NCBI RefSeq assembly: GCF_008064635.1
Contig: NZ_VRYZ01000001.1
Span: 496,001 to 560,000, forward strand
DNA from: Parahaliea aestuarii
Lineage (GTDB): Bacteria; Pseudomonadota; Gammaproteobacteria; Pseudomonadales; Halieaceae
DNA: 64,000 nucleotides
Reading direction: 5' to 3'
The notes under the pieces are model-generated. The model had not been told where the DNA came from, searched no databases, and saw only the letters and a program-made list of their open reading frames with translations. Every line of letters starts with the position of its first letter. The first letter of the stretch is position 1. The translations under genes were made by a program, and so were the position numbers. Shown here in pieces: positions 36,891 to 47,800 of the stretch.

Positions 36891-37364
36891 TTACTGGACG
36901 ATAAATTCGGTGAACAGAACATTGCGCACAGCCAGTTCCGGCTGTGGCTGCGCCATTGGTTCGCTCAGTAGATCCATCACGCCGGCCACCAGCTCCTGCT
37001 TGCCGTTGATGGAGATCAGCGCCGCGGCCTCCTGCCCGGAGAACAGGGTCAGCAGGCGGCTGCGCAGTTGCGGCATGTGCTGCATCAGGAAGTCGCGGGT
37101 GGCTTCGTCGCCCACTTGCAGGGACACGCCGGCGTAGAGCAGGCGATTGCCGTAGCCGTCGGTCTGCAGGTTGACGGTAAAGGGTGCGATGTCGACAAAG
37201 ATCGGCGGGCCAGACTCGCTGACCTCTGCCACCTCTTCGGTTTCACCGCTGTCGCCCTGCCGTGTCAGCAGGAAGATGTTGGTGGCCGCCAGGCCCGTTG
37301 TGATGAACAGCAGGGCTATGACCAGCCACCACATTTTGCGCGAATCGCCTTGTGTATTTGCCAT
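36891..37364 (-). CDS. fliL: Flagellar basal body-associated protein FliL
   Basis: A 157-aa protein with one transmembrane helix (LVIALLFITTGLAATNIFLL) and the FliL periplasmic domain (FVDIAPFTVNLQTDGYGNRL, MPQLRSRLLTLFSGQEA, VLFTEFIVQ). Rings of FliL surround and support the stator. Separated from fliK by 131 bases containing a stem. Confidence 0.92.
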   Translation of the reverse strand: MANTQGDSRKMWWLVIALLFITTGLAATNIFLLTRQGDSGETEEVAEVSESGPPIFVDIAPFTVNLQTDGYGNRLLYAGVSLQVGDEATRDFLMQHMPQLRSRLLTLFSGQEAAALISINGKQELVAGVMDLLSEPMAQPQPELAVRNVLFTEFIVQ

Positions 37365-37426
37365 GGTTTGCGTTGTTACACCGGTTTCTGGGTTGAGGGA
37401 TCAGCGGCGTCAGTATGATGGCCCGG

Positions 37427-37457
37427 CCTTCGCGCTAATGGCGCGAATAGGCGAAGG
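37427..37457. repeat. Inverted repeat between fliK and fliL
   Basis: CCTTCGC (37427-37433) and GCGAAGG (37451-37457) are perfect inverted copies, with a further GCGC/GCGC pairing inside. It lies in the only sizeable gap of the fliF-fliR series and may be an attenuator or internal processing site. Confidence 0.4.
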
Positions 37458-37495
37458 ATTCATGCTTATTCCGCTGGATTGTGTCGCTCGGGCGA

Positions 37496-38845
37496 TCAGG
37501 CGTAGAGATCCACGCCGTTGCGCATGAGTGCGGCCGCGGCCGCCGGTGAGGGCGTCACCTCGGTCTCGCCGGTTTCGGCCACCTCGGGCCGGCCGCTACC
37601 CGGGCCGCGCCCGGATTGTGAGCCGGCCTGGTCGCGCCCCTGGCCGGGCTGGTCGCCCACCGAGGTTTCCGCCAGCACGATACCCTGCTGTGCCAGGGCT
37701 TCTCGCAGTTGCGGGATGGCCTGTTCAACGGCACTGCGCACCCCGGCGTGGGCCGACAGGAATTGCGCCTGAGCACCCTGCTCGTCGACTTTCAACGACA
37801 CGGCCAGGGGGCCGAGTTCGGTCGGGTGCAGCTGTAGCTCCACCTGGGTGAGCCCGCGCTGGTGCAGGGCGCTGACCTGTTGTTCCAGTTGCTGGCGCCA
37901 GGCTGGCGTGGCCAGCGGGGCGGTGAGTTCCTGGGCCGAGCTGGTGGCCGCGCCACTGGAAACTGGCGTGGCGGCGCCGCTTGTGTTGCGCTGCTCCACT
38001 GCTGAAGTGCCAGTGGCCAAAGCCTGGGCCGTGGACGTGTCGGCGGCGGGAGAGGGGCGTGCCACATTGTCGACGGCCGGGCTTTCCGCGCTGCGGTAGC
38101 GCAGCAGGTCGGTGGCCGGTTGTTCGGTGTCACTGGTGTTACTGCTGGTCGGCAGCTCGATCTGCCGCGCCGCGTTGCCGGCAGTGTCGGTGGCGAGGTC
38201 GGCAGGTACCGCAGCGGGCGTAATGCCCTGCCGCTGTGAACTCGCGGTGTTGTTGGCCAACAGGTCGCCTGTGTCTTCGCTAGTACCTGTCGTGGGTAAC
38301 GGCTGTGCCGCGGCGGTGCGTTGCGCGGCGGGCATCTGCGCTACCGGCGCTGCGCCGGCGACAGTGCTGGCGGGGGTCATCGTGTCGCGGTTTGCAGCGG
38401 TGTCCAGCCAGGGCTGGGGGGCGCTGCCGGTTTGCAGCACCGGCGCTGGCGGTTCAGCCCATGAGGGCGCTGCCACCGGGGCCGGCACAGGCGCGGCCCT
38501 GTCCACGGTAGCCGGGGTTGCGACCGATTCGGCAGTCACCGGCGTTGCCGGAAGTGGTGCCGCAAAGGCCTGCGGCGCGAGGGCCAACTCCGCGCTGTTG
38601 TCGTCTTCACTCTGTTGCTGCTGGTCACCGGCGGCGCCGGCGACTGCCTGCGCAGTGGCGGCCGGCAAGGTCTGCCCGTTACCAGTGCTGGTGTCGGGCA
38701 CGCTGGCGCCCTGCTGGGGCAGCAGGGCCGCCATCATGGCCGCAAAATCGCTGCTGGCGGTTTTGCCCTCTCTGCTGGCGGTGGCCCCGACGGGTAGCAG
38801 GCTGGCAGCACCTGTCGCTGAACCGGGAATCTGGCTGGAATGCAT
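37496..38845 (-). CDS. fliK: Flagellar hook-length control protein FliK
   Basis: A 449-aa protein with a long Ala/Pro/Thr-rich low-complexity N-terminal ruler region and the conserved C-terminal Flg_hook domain (RGLTQVELQLHPTELGPLAV, VRSAVEQAIPQLREALAQQG). It measures the hook and triggers the FlhB specificity switch. A second FliK-like protein is encoded at 53923. ATG 38845 is 16 nt after fliJ. Confidence 0.92.
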   Translation of the reverse strand: MHSSQIPGSATGAASLLPVGATASREGKTASSDFAAMMAALLPQQGASVPDTSTGNGQTLPAATAQAVAGAAGDQQQQSEDDNSAELALAPQAFAAPLPATPVTAESVATPATVDRAAPVPAPVAAPSWAEPPAPVLQTGSAPQPWLDTAANRDTMTPASTVAGAAPVAQMPAAQRTAAAQPLPTTGTSEDTGDLLANNTASSQRQGITPAAVPADLATDTAGNAARQIELPTSSNTSDTEQPATDLLRYRSAESPAVDNVARPSPAADTSTAQALATGTSAVEQRNTSGAATPVSSGAATSSAQELTAPLATPAWRQQLEQQVSALHQRGLTQVELQLHPTELGPLAVSLKVDEQGAQAQFLSAHAGVRSAVEQAIPQLREALAQQGIVLAETSVGDQPGQGRDQAGSQSGRGPGSGRPEVAETGETEVTPSPAAAAALMRNGVDLYA

Positions 38846-38860
38846 GGTTTTCTCCTGGGT

Positions 38861-39319
38861 CTACAACTCGGCCTGCTCGGCCTGCAGTCGCAGGCGGGCG
38901 CTGTGGTTGCTGGTGAATTCGTCGTTCTGTAGCAGCTCCCGGCGACGGTCCTGCTGCTGTTCACGCTGGTTCTGGCGGTTGGCGAGAGTGTCAAAGCTGG
39001 ATAGCCGCTGACGCTCCTGGCGCCACTGTTGGCGGCTGCCTTCGACCCGCTTCTCCTGTTGCTCCGCTCCGGTGCGCGCCCGTTCAATGGCCTGGTCCAG
39101 CGACTGCAGGAAGGCGCGGAAGTTGGCCAGGGTGGCGGCGTCGGTGCCGCTGCGCAGGGCCGCCTGCATGCGCTCGGCGTATTCGCTCCGGTATTGCCGC
39201 AGGGCCGCCAGCTGGTCGCTGGCCTGCACGCTGCGCTGGTGTTCCTCGGCCAGGTTGCGGCCGGCGCTGTCGCAGGTTTTCTGCGCCAGTTCTATCAGGG
39301 TGTTAAGCGGTCCGTTCAT
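38861..39319 (-). CDS. fliJ: Flagellar export chaperone FliJ
   Basis: A 152-aa, almost entirely coiled-coil protein rich in Gln, Arg and Glu ([40 protein letters not shown]). It docks in the FliI hexamer and activates the export gate. Start ATGA-overlaps the fliI stop. Confidence 0.9.
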   Translation of the reverse strand: MNGPLNTLIELAQKTCDSAGRNLAEEHQRSVQASDQLAALRQYRSEYAERMQAALRSGTDAATLANFRAFLQSLDQAIERARTGAEQQEKRVEGSRQQWRQERQRLSSFDTLANRQNQREQQQDRRRELLQNDEFTSNHSARLRLQAEQAEL

Positions 39320-40704
39320 TTCACTTGCCCCAGGATGCGGCCGAGCAGTGAACGGCTATCGTCCACCGTGGCCTGTTCGTGAATGCCTTGCTGCAGATAA
39401 CGCTCCAGTGTCGGGTACAGGGCGACGGCGCGATCCAGCCCCGGGTCACTGCCCGGGCTGTAGGCGCCGACGCTGATCAGGTCGCGGTTGCGCTGGTAGC
39501 GGGAATACTGCTGCTTGAAGTGCTGTGCGCTCTGTTGCTGTGCGCTGTCGGTGATCGAGGTCATGGCGCGGCTGATGGAGGCCTCAATGTCGATGGCCGG
39601 GTAGTGCCCGGCTTCCGCCAGCTGCCGCGACAGCACTACGTGGCCGTCGAGAATGGCGCGGGCGGCATCGGCGATCGGGTCCTGCTGGTCGTCGCCTTCG
39701 GTGAGCACCGTATAGAAAGCGGTAATGGAGCCGCCACCGGGGCGGCCGTTGCCGGCCCGCTCGACCAGTGCCGGCAGTTTGGCGAACACCGACGGTGGAT
39801 AGCCCTTGGTGGCCGGCGGTTCGCCGATGGCCAGGGCGATTTCCCGCTGGGCCATGGCGTAGCGGGTCAGCGAATCCATGATCAGCAGCACGTTGCGGCC
39901 GCTGTCGCGGAAATGTTCCGCCAGGCGTGTCGCGTAGGCCGCACCCTGCAGGCGCAGCAGCGGTGAGTTGTCGGCTGGCGCCGCCACCACCACGGCGCGG
40001 CGGCGGCCCTCTTCGCCGAGGATGTTGTCAATGAAGTCCTTGACCTCGCGTCCGCGCTCGCCGATCAGTCCGACCACGATCACGTCGGCACTGGTGTAGC
40101 GGGCCATCATGCCCAGCAGCACCGACTTGCCCACGCCGGAGCCGGCAAACAGGCCCATGCGCTGGCCGCGGCCGACAGCCAGCAGGCCGTTGATAGCGCG
40201 GATACCCACGTCGATCTGGGTATCGATGGGGCTGCGGGCCAGGGGGTTCAGCGGCGGCGAGTTGAGAGCGCCGAGGGCGGTATCGGCCAGGTGGCCACCG
40301 TCGTCCAGGGGGTTGCCGTTGCCATCCACCACCCGCCCCAGCAGGGCGTCTCCCACCGGAAAGTGGCGCTCGCCACCGCGGTCGTTGTTGGACAGGGGGA
40401 TGACCCGCGCGCCCGGCGTCAGGCCGCTGATTTCCTGCAGCGGCATGAGGAAGACTTTGTCGCCGGCGAACCCGACCACTTCCGCCTCGGCGAAGCGGAC
40501 GGCGCCGCTGGCGCCGGACAGTTCCACCCGACAGCCGGCGCCCAGGGGTACTTTGAGGCCGACCGCCTCGAGCACCAGGCCGGTGGCGCGCACCAGGCGC
40601 CCGCTGCCGATGTAGTTGCGGCTGCCGGCGACGCGCAGGCGTACTTTTTCCAGGGTGCGACACCACTGGGCCGGATGGGGATTGCTCGCGACTGACGCGT
40701 TCAC
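39316..40704 (-). CDS. fliI: Flagellar export ATPase FliI
   Basis: A 462-aa F1-beta-like ATPase. Walker [18 protein letters not shown]; Walker [22 protein letters not shown]-terminal docking region present. GTG 40704, overlapping the fliH stop (GTGA), is preferred over a longer frame running into fliH. Energises substrate unfolding with FliH and FliJ. Confidence 0.95.
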   Translation of the reverse strand: MNASVASNPHPAQWCRTLEKVRLRVAGSRNYIGSGRLVRATGLVLEAVGLKVPLGAGCRVELSGASGAVRFAEAEVVGFAGDKVFLMPLQEISGLTPGARVIPLSNNDRGGERHFPVGDALLGRVVDGNGNPLDDGGHLADTALGALNSPPLNPLARSPIDTQIDVGIRAINGLLAVGRGQRMGLFAGSGVGKSVLLGMMARYTSADVIVVGLIGERGREVKDFIDNILGEEGRRRAVVVAAPADNSPLLRLQGAAYATRLAEHFRDSGRNVLLIMDSLTRYAMAQREIALAIGEPPATKGYPPSVFAKLPALVERAGNGRPGGGSITAFYTVLTEGDDQQDPIADAARAILDGHVVLSRQLAEAGHYPAIDIEASISRAMTSITDSAQQQSAQHFKQQYSRYQRNRDLISVGAYSPGSDPGLDRAVALYPTLERYLQQGIHEQATVDDSRSLLGRILGQVK

Positions 40705-41438
40705 AGGGTGCCGGCGGGGCCGCCGCCGTCGCGGGTGCCGGGTTGGCGCACGCGGGTCATGATCTGCTGCCAGCGGCTTTCGCGGCTGGCGTCCAGCTCG
40801 CCGCTTTCGCACAGCACCCGGCAACCGCCGCGCTGCAGGCTCTCGTCTGCCTGCAGTGTCCAGCCGGCGGCGCTGAACTCTTCCTCCAGCCCGGACTGCA
40901 CCAGCTGCAGATCCTCAGGGTGCAGGCGCAGGCGCGGCTGGCCCTTGAGCAGGGGCTCCTCGTGGAGCAGCTGTCGCACCAGTTCCAGAATGTACTCCGG
41001 GCTGGCGGTGAGGGCTTCGCCAGCCAGTTGGCGACCAGTCACCAGGGCCAGGTCCACCAGTTCGCCGGCGACGCGATCGTCCAGTTCCTGCAGGGCATCC
41101 TGGAAGGTTTGCAGCAGCTCGGCCAGGGGTTCGAGGGCGATCCGTGAAGCTTCCCGCGCTTCGTCCAGTCCCTCCCGGCGCCCCTGTTCCAGCCCCTCGG
41201 CGTGGCCGGCTTCGCGCCCCGAGGCCAGCCCCTGGCGATAGCCTTCGTCCCGGGCGCGCTCGATTTCCTGGTGGCGCAGGCTTTCAAATTCGGCGCGCTG
41301 GGCCAGGGCGCGCTGCTTGACGCTGAGCTTTTGCTGCTCCAGGTCCGGCTCGTCAGGTGCAATGCGGGCCAGTTCACCCATCCGCCAGGTGCGCCATTCG
41401 CCGCGCAGTGCAGGGGTGGATGTATTGAAATCAGACAT
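40701..41438 (-). CDS. fliH: Flagellar export ATPase regulator FliH
   Basis: A 245-aa protein with a central glycine-repeat helix ([20 protein letters not shown]) typical of FliH GxxxG stretches and a C-terminal V-ATPase-E-like domain ([19 protein letters not shown]). Links FliI to the C ring. Overlaps fliG by 8 nt. Confidence 0.93.
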   Translation of the reverse strand: MSDFNTSTPALRGEWRTWRMGELARIAPDEPDLEQQKLSVKQRALAQRAEFESLRHQEIERARDEGYRQGLASGREAGHAEGLEQGRREGLDEAREASRIALEPLAELLQTFQDALQELDDRVAGELVDLALVTGRQLAGEALTASPEYILELVRQLLHEEPLLKGQPRLRLHPEDLQLVQSGLEEEFSAAGWTLQADESLQRGGCRVLCESGELDASRESRWQQIMTRVRQPGTRDGGGPAGTL

Positions 41439-42438
41439 AGGTATCGTCGCCTCCGGCCAGTACGATTTCGCCAGTGTCCGCCAGGCGTCTCACCACCTGC
41501 AGCACTGCCTTCTGTTCGTTTTCCACATGCGACATCCGGATCGGGCCGGAGGCCAGCATGTCTTCGCGCAGCAGGTCGGCGGCGCGCTGGGACATGTTGC
41601 CGAGGAACTTGTCGACCACCTCCTGCGGCGCACCTTTCAGTGCCACCATCAGGTTGCTGGTGTTGATTTCCTTGAGCACCAGCTGAATGGCGCGATCGTC
41701 CAGGTCGACCATGTTCTCGAACAGGAACATCTCGTCGATGATCTTCTGGGCCAGGTCTTCGCTGTGGGCACGCACTGTGTCGATCACCGACTCTTCGTGG
41801 CTGGAGTTCATCAGGTTGAGGATCTCCGCGGCGGTGCGTACACCACCCATTTTGCTGCGCTTGAGGTTCTGGCCGTTGAGCATGGTGCCGAGCACCTCGG
41901 TGAGTTCCTGCAGCGCCGCCGGCTGTACACCGCTGAAGGTGGCGATGCGCAGTACCACGTCGTTGCGCAGTTTGTCGTCGAACAGCTCGAGAATGTCGGC
42001 CGACTGGCGCCGCTCGAGGTGGACCAGAATGGTGGCGATGATCTGCGGGTGCTCCTCGCGGATCATCTCCGCCACCAGGCTCGGGTCCATGATGTTCAGC
42101 GCGTCGATACCGGAATTGGTGCCGCTCTGTTCGAGAATGTCTTCGATCAGGCTGGACGCACGCTCGCTGCCCAGTGCCTTGGTGAGGATGGCGCGGATGT
42201 GGTCGCTGGTGTGCAGGTTCAGTGCTGCGTACTCCTGGGCCTCCTGGTGGAAGGCCTCCAGTACCACCTTCATCTCGGCGTGGGACACCTGGCCGAGGCT
42301 CGCCATCTCCTGCCCCAGCTCCTGGACTTCCCGCGCCGACAGGTGCTTGAACACTTCGGCGGCGCTGTCTTCATCGAGGGCCAGCAACAGGATGGAGGCG
42401 CGGCGGGCGCCGCTCATCTTGACCTTTTCACTATTCAT
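41431..42438 (-). CDS. fliG: Flagellar motor switch protein FliG
   Basis: A 335-aa protein: N domain (RASILLLALDEDSAAEVFKH), middle domain with EEHPQIIATILVHLERRQSA, and C-terminal torque domain (FLFENMVDLDDRAIQLVLKE) with the charged residues that face MotA. Overlaps fliF by 8 nt. Confidence 0.95.
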   Translation of the reverse strand: MNSEKVKMSGARRASILLLALDEDSAAEVFKHLSAREVQELGQEMASLGQVSHAEMKVVLEAFHQEAQEYAALNLHTSDHIRAILTKALGSERASSLIEDILEQSGTNSGIDALNIMDPSLVAEMIREEHPQIIATILVHLERRQSADILELFDDKLRNDVVLRIATFSGVQPAALQELTEVLGTMLNGQNLKRSKMGGVRTAAEILNLMNSSHEESVIDTVRAHSEDLAQKIIDEMFLFENMVDLDDRAIQLVLKEINTSNLMVALKGAPQEVVDKFLGNMSQRAADLLREDMLASGPIRMSHVENEQKAVLQVVRRLADTGEIVLAGGDDTYV

Positions 42439-44155
42439 ACTTGGCGATCCAGTTGCGCACGATCATGGCGACAATGGCGGGTTCTTCAGCGGCCATCTCC
42501 TTGAGATCGGCGAGATTCTGCTCGTAGCCCGAGGGCTTGCGGCGACGGCCGCCCGGTTCGTCGTAGACAGCCTGGCCAGTGTCCTGGTCACTGCCGCTGT
42601 CATCGAAATCCCCAACGGTGGCGCTGAAGCCCGGTGTTGCGGCCGGTGCTGGTGCTTCAACGGCGGGCTGACGGCTTTCGCTGTAGCGTTTCACCAGTGG
42701 CCGCAGCAGGCTGAAGTAGAGGATCAGCGCAGCCAGGAAAGCCAGCAGGTAGCGACCGAGTTGCAGGATCAGTTGCTGGATATCGCTCGACTCCCACCAC
42801 TCCTGCTCAACCACGGTCTCGCGGGTCTCGGTGAAGGGACTGTTGACGACTTCGATGGCATCGCCGCGGGCTTCCGAGTAGCCCACAGCCTGGCGCACCA
42901 GCCGGTTGATGTGCTGCAGCTGCTCGTCGTCGAGGGGTAGCTGTACGCTGTTGCCCTCTTCGTCCACGGATTCGCGGTAATTGACCACCACCGCCACTGA
43001 CAGCCGCTCAACGCGGCCCCGCTGGTGCTGGGTGTGAATGACATTGCGGTCGAGTTCGTAGTTGATCACGTCGTCGCGCTGCAGGCTGTCTGGGCGTTCA
43101 TCGCCGGTACCCGCTTCGTCATCGCCTTCCCCTTCCGGGTAATTGATGGGCGAGGGTGCCGCGCCCGGGGGCGTATTGCTCAGCGCGCCGGGAACGCCGC
43201 GCGCGGCCTGTTCGCTGCCGGCGAAGGACGTGCTGGTCTGGGCGCTGCGCACGGCGGCTTCGTTGTCGCCCTGGTTGGGCGCGTAGCGCTCTGCGGTTTC
43301 CTCGCGACTGGCGAAATCGATCTGTGCCGCCACCTGGGCGCGCAGGTTGGTGGCGCCCAGCAGGGGGGTGAGAATGTGTTCGATACGCTGCCGGTAGGAG
43401 CGCTCCACTTCCTGGATATAGTCGAGCTGGGTACCGTCGAGGTTGCTGCCATCCGCGGCTGTGCGCGACAGCAACTGGCCGCGCTGGTCGACCACCGTCA
43501 CGTCTTCCGCGGCCAGTTCCGGCACGCTGCTGGACACCAGGTGGACAATGGCGTCCACGGCGCCTTCACCCAGGGCCCGGCCGCTCTGCAGGGTCAGCAC
43601 CACGGAGGCCTTGGCGGGTTGGTGGTCGCGCACGAACACCGACGGCCGCGCCAGCGCCAGATGTACGCGGGCCTGGGATACCGGGCCCAGCGCCTCGATG
43701 GAGGCGGCCAGCTGGCTTTCCAGCCCGCGCTGGAAATTGACCTGCTCCTTGAACTGACTGACGCCGAAGGCCTGGTTGTCCAGTACTTCAAAGCCGACGT
43801 TACCACCCCGGGGCAGACCCTGTTCCGCGAGGCGCAGCCGCAGGCTGTGAACCTGATCCTCCGGCACCAGCAGGGCCTGACCGCCAGCGGCAAAGCGATA
43901 GGGAACGCCACGCTGCTCCAGCTCGGTGATGATGCGACCGCCATCGGCCTCGCCCAGGTTGCTGAACAGGACGCGATAGGTGGGCGCACTGGCCCACAGC
44001 AGCAGTGCGGTAACAATGGCGATTGCCGCCGCGCCACCCAGTAACAGCGGAATCAGTGGCCTCTTGCGCAATTGCTCCAGTAAACCAGGCTGCGTTTCGA
44101 CGGCGGCGCTGGTTTGCTCTTGCTTGCTCTGGGCAGTTGACGGGCCCTTGCTCAT
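42431..44155 (-). CDS. fliF: Flagellar MS-ring protein FliF
   Basis: A 574-aa protein with two transmembrane helices (near residues 38-58, IPLLLGGAAAIAIVTALLLW, and near 460), the YscJ-like ring-building motifs (YRVLFSNLGEADGGRIITEL) and the C-terminal FliG-binding tail (YEQNLADLKEMAAEEPAIVA). ATG 44155 follows AGAGGAAA and is preferred to a start 23 codons earlier. Divergent from fliE. Confidence 0.95.
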   Translation of the reverse strand: MSKGPSTAQSKQEQTSAAVETQPGLLEQLRKRPLIPLLLGGAAAIAIVTALLLWASAPTYRVLFSNLGEADGGRIITELEQRGVPYRFAAGGQALLVPEDQVHSLRLRLAEQGLPRGGNVGFEVLDNQAFGVSQFKEQVNFQRGLESQLAASIEALGPVSQARVHLALARPSVFVRDHQPAKASVVLTLQSGRALGEGAVDAIVHLVSSSVPELAAEDVTVVDQRGQLLSRTAADGSNLDGTQLDYIQEVERSYRQRIEHILTPLLGATNLRAQVAAQIDFASREETAERYAPNQGDNEAAVRSAQTSTSFAGSEQAARGVPGALSNTPPGAAPSPINYPEGEGDDEAGTGDERPDSLQRDDVINYELDRNVIHTQHQRGRVERLSVAVVVNYRESVDEEGNSVQLPLDDEQLQHINRLVRQAVGYSEARGDAIEVVNSPFTETRETVVEQEWWESSDIQQLILQLGRYLLAFLAALILYFSLLRPLVKRYSESRQPAVEAPAPAATPGFSATVGDFDDSGSDQDTGQAVYDEPGGRRRKPSGYEQNLADLKEMAAEEPAIVAMIVRNWIAKYE

Positions 44156-44406
44156 GCGTTTCCTCTGGGCAACAGCATCTGTTGAAAGTTTCGCGGGGGT
44201 CTGCCGATACAGAACTTGCGACAACAGAGTGGTCGGTGAGCGTTACACCCGATCGGCGGGTGCTTTCCATTACGGCGGCCATTATCCGTTGCCCGTGTTC
44301 AGGCAAAGGCGAGAAAAACACGCTGTTTTGCTGTTATTTGCCGTGATGGCCTTTCCGCTTGCGCTGCTAGCATGCTCTTCACTGCTATTACTGGAACAGG
44401 AAGATC
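44156..44406. promoter_or_regulatory. Divergent fliF/fliE control region
   Basis: A 251-base gap separating the leftward fliF-fliR operon from fliE. No sigma-28 or sigma-54 box is visible, so early FlhD4C2-type promoters facing both ways are expected. I cannot place the individual elements by eye. Confidence 0.4.
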
Positions 44407-44736
44407 ATGAGTAGTGAGGCAATACAGTCTGCCCTGGCGCAAATGAACAGCCTGGCCAGCCAGGCCGCGGGCAATACCGTAAAAGGCAGCCAGGTGAACA
44501 TGGCGGTGGGCGGCGGCAGCTTCGGCGAGGCCCTCTATGGCGCCGCGCGCCGGATCAACGAGCTCAGTGACAACGCCACCCGCAAAGCCGAGGCTTTTCA
44601 GCGCGGCGAACCGGGCATTGAGCTACACGATGTGATGATGGACGGGCAGAAGGCGAGCATCGCCTTTGAACTGGGTGTGCAGGTGCGCAACCGTCTGGTG
44701 AGCGCCTACAAGGACGTCATGAATATGCAGGTGTGA
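44407..44736 (+). CDS. fliE: Flagellar hook-basal body complex protein FliE
   Basis: A 109-aa protein with the FliE C-terminus (DVMMDGQKASIAFELGVQVR, then LVSAYKDVMNMQV). It joins the MS ring to the rod. Monocistronic, with CAGGAAG before the ATG and a clear terminator after it. Confidence 0.94.
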   Translation: MSSEAIQSALAQMNSLASQAAGNTVKGSQVNMAVGGGSFGEALYGAARRINELSDNATRKAEAFQRGEPGIELHDVMMDGQKASIAFELGVQVRNRLVSAYKDVMNMQV

Positions 44737-44775
44737 TGCCTGCATCGATTCCAGATTCCCGATTCCCCTGATTGC

Positions 44776-44807
44776 GCGGTGCAAGTCGTCGACTTGCACC
44801 GCTTTTT
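44776..44807 (+). terminator. Rho-independent terminator after fliE
   Basis: A 12-bp perfect stem GCGGTGCAAGTC/GACTTGCACCGC with loop GTC (44776-44802), followed by TTTTT. It also borders the stop of the convergent glycosyltransferase gene. Confidence 0.88.
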
Positions 44808-44808
44808 C

Positions 44809-47800
44809 CTATTGCGGGTTATAGGCATATTCCTGCCAGCGCTGGGCCAGTACATCCCTGCTGATATTCTCGCGGATCCTGAATACACCGGCGGTATCGC
44901 AGCGCTCAACGGTTTCCAGGAAATCCAGTACGCAGTGATAGACGGGGCGGTCCCAGAAGTCGTGGATGAACAGTCGCGCCTCTTTGCTGACCTGGTGATC
45001 CAGGCAGTGCGCAATCGTTGCGAGGGTGCAGGCGACGCGGAAGCGCCCGTCGATGAGAATCATGTCAAAGCCGGTATCGTGTGCTGCGATAGCGCGGCTG
45101 TAGTCCGGAAAGCGCTCGCGACTTCCGGCTGAAACAGGGAAGCCCCACTCCCGTGTCGGACCGATATCGACAGACTTCACCCGGCACTGTTCGCCAATGC
45201 GCTGCCTGAGTGCCGCCACCCACTTGGCATCGCTCTCCACACCCTCTACCTGCAGGCCTTTTGCGGCTGCCCAAACGGTGGATCCGCCGCTACCGAACTC
45301 AAAGTAGCGCCCGGCAGATTCAAGGCTGCGTTTGAACATCTCCGCTTCAGCCGCGCTCATGTGCGGCGCATCGGGAATCTTCGGCATGCCGGCCGCGGGG
45401 TGGCTGGCTTCATTCGCCGTGCTGCGGGTGAGGGGGGCGGTAAGACTGTCCAGATAGCGCTGCGCCAGGTCGCGGTCAATGCCGTGCAGCAGTTCCCAGG
45501 ACAGGTCGTGGATGCTGAACACTGTGTGCAGCAGGTAGGCCAGCTTGCTGCGCCGCTCTGCGGGCATTGCGGCAAGGCGATGGTCATCGGGAATCAGCAG
45601 GGCATCGCCGCTCAGCAGCTCGCTGTGCTGGCTGCTGCCCTGCGCTGCCGGCCGGGGCAGGCGGCTACCGTGTGCAAGGTCATTGAGGCGATACAGGCGG
45701 AATCCGTTCTCGAGCGCCCACGCCAGCACCGCCCCGAGCTCTGTCTGGCGCTGGTGTGTGGGCTTGAATACCACTCTCACCTGCAGCAGCAGGGCATTTG
45801 CCAGCGCTTCCTGTCCGTGCGTGAGAATGGTGGCGCTGTCGCTGTACTGATCCAGTATCAGCCAGTCGATCTGCTGCAGTCCTTCAATCTGGTCCAGTTG
45901 CAGCGAGGCAATGGGCATCTCCGCGAGAATTCGCCTGCCATTGGCAGGGTCTGCTCCGGCGGCGTCTTGCGGCAGCGGAGCTAGCGTCGCACTGAAGCCG
46001 GGGTCGAGGGTGGCGTAAAGGGTGCCCTGGGAGCCGTCACCCAGGGTGGCATGCCGGAACAGCTGCACATCGCTGTCAGTGGCGTCCTGATAGCGGGTGT
46101 CTTCGACACTGCCGGCGGGATCAAAACCCACAGCGACAAAAGTCCCCTGCTTGCGCATTTCGTCAAAACCCGCATCGCGGAACAGACGGGCGCCGTTGTC
46201 TACCACCACGACCGGCCCGGGCAGTGACCAGGAAAACGCAGCGGCCCCATCGCCTGCGGCCTGCGGCAGGTCGATCGGACCATCGTCATCGGCAAAACAG
46301 GGGCGGCCCTGCTGGTCGAAGGCCAGCGCGGCGGGCGTATGGCCGCGGCAGTGGCGCACCCAGATTGCGCGCAGGGCCCTGGTAAAGTGAGTGGCGAAAC
46401 GAGAGGCGTCTGTCACTGGTGATTCCAGCAGAACGCTGCGCAGGTAGCGCCGGATTCGAGCCAGACTGTCGGGGTCGCCGGCCAGCTCCAGAACGCGTTG
46501 GCGATACTCCTCCCAGCTGTTGACCACCAGCTCGGGCATGCCGGCATTGACCAGGTGGGACGCAGAATGACGGCCGGCAAAGGTTGGGCCGGGAAGGCTG
46601 ACCACCGGTACACCCATGAGGAAAGCCTCGCAGGTCGTCAGGCCGCCGGAGTAGGGCCAGGGATCGAGTGCGATGTCCACCCGGTTGTAGGCATCCAGCA
46701 GCTCCTCGTGGGGGGAGGGGCCCTCGATGATCAGGCGCTGTTCTTCAATGCCGAGGGCCGCCATGCGATCGACGACGATGCGAACCCGCTGGGCGCTCTT
46801 GTACTGCATGCTTTTCAGGTAGAGCCGCGAGTCGGGCAGGTCGTGCATGATGGCCGCCCACTGCTCCAGTACCATGTCATTGATCTTTATCGCATTGTTG
46901 AAGCAGCCCAGGGTGATGTAGCCATTTTCCAGTGCCGGCAGCGGGCCTACGTCCGGCTCGTAGCCATTCGGCGGCACATAGCAGATGTAGTCATCGGGCA
47001 TGCGGATCAGCTTCTCGACATAGGCATCGTCCACCCCGGCAGGGGTCTCGACGCTGTCGCTGAGAAGGTAGTCCATGGCCCTGATACCGGTGGTGTTGAT
47101 CAGTCCGCCAACCCACTTGAGCTGCAGGGGAGCAAGGCGGCTCGACACCGCCATTGCCCGGTTGCCGGCATTGTGGCCGGCGAGGTCGATGAGAATGTCG
47201 ATGCCGTCCCCGCGCACCTGTTCGACAACCTGCTCGTCGCGCATGGCCTGCATGCTCATCCACTGTGTCGCGACGCGTTTCAGGCGTTGGGTAATACCGT
47301 CGCTGGCGTTGTTGGTGCTGTAGAAATAGAGGGCCATCTCGTTGGCTGACACCTGTTCCAGTACCGAGGTGATCATCCGGCCGACCGGATGCCCGCGAAA
47401 ACCATCAGAGATCAGGCCGATGCGCAGGCGCTTGTTTTCCGGCTGTTGACGGTCGAAGACAGGGGGCGGCAGGGTCGGTGGAAAGCGATCGTGCCAGCTC
47501 TTGCAGAGCGCGGAAATTTCCTCTGCGCTGCGTTGCGGGTGGTAGTGGTAGCTGGTGATCAGGTTGGAGAACGGCCCCGGAGCCGTGGGTGAGGCTTCGT
47601 GGGCGCGTCGGTAGCTCTCCAGCCCGGCGTCCAGGTCGCCGAGTGCGTTGTGGATATTGCCCAGATTGTTCCAGGACAGGTATTTCTCGGGGGCCAGCGC
47701 AGCGGCCTTTTCCAGCACCTCCCGCGCCCGCTCGTAGTCGTGACGGTACAGCAGGATATTGCCCAGGGTATTGAGCATGTCGACGTCACCGGGGATGAGT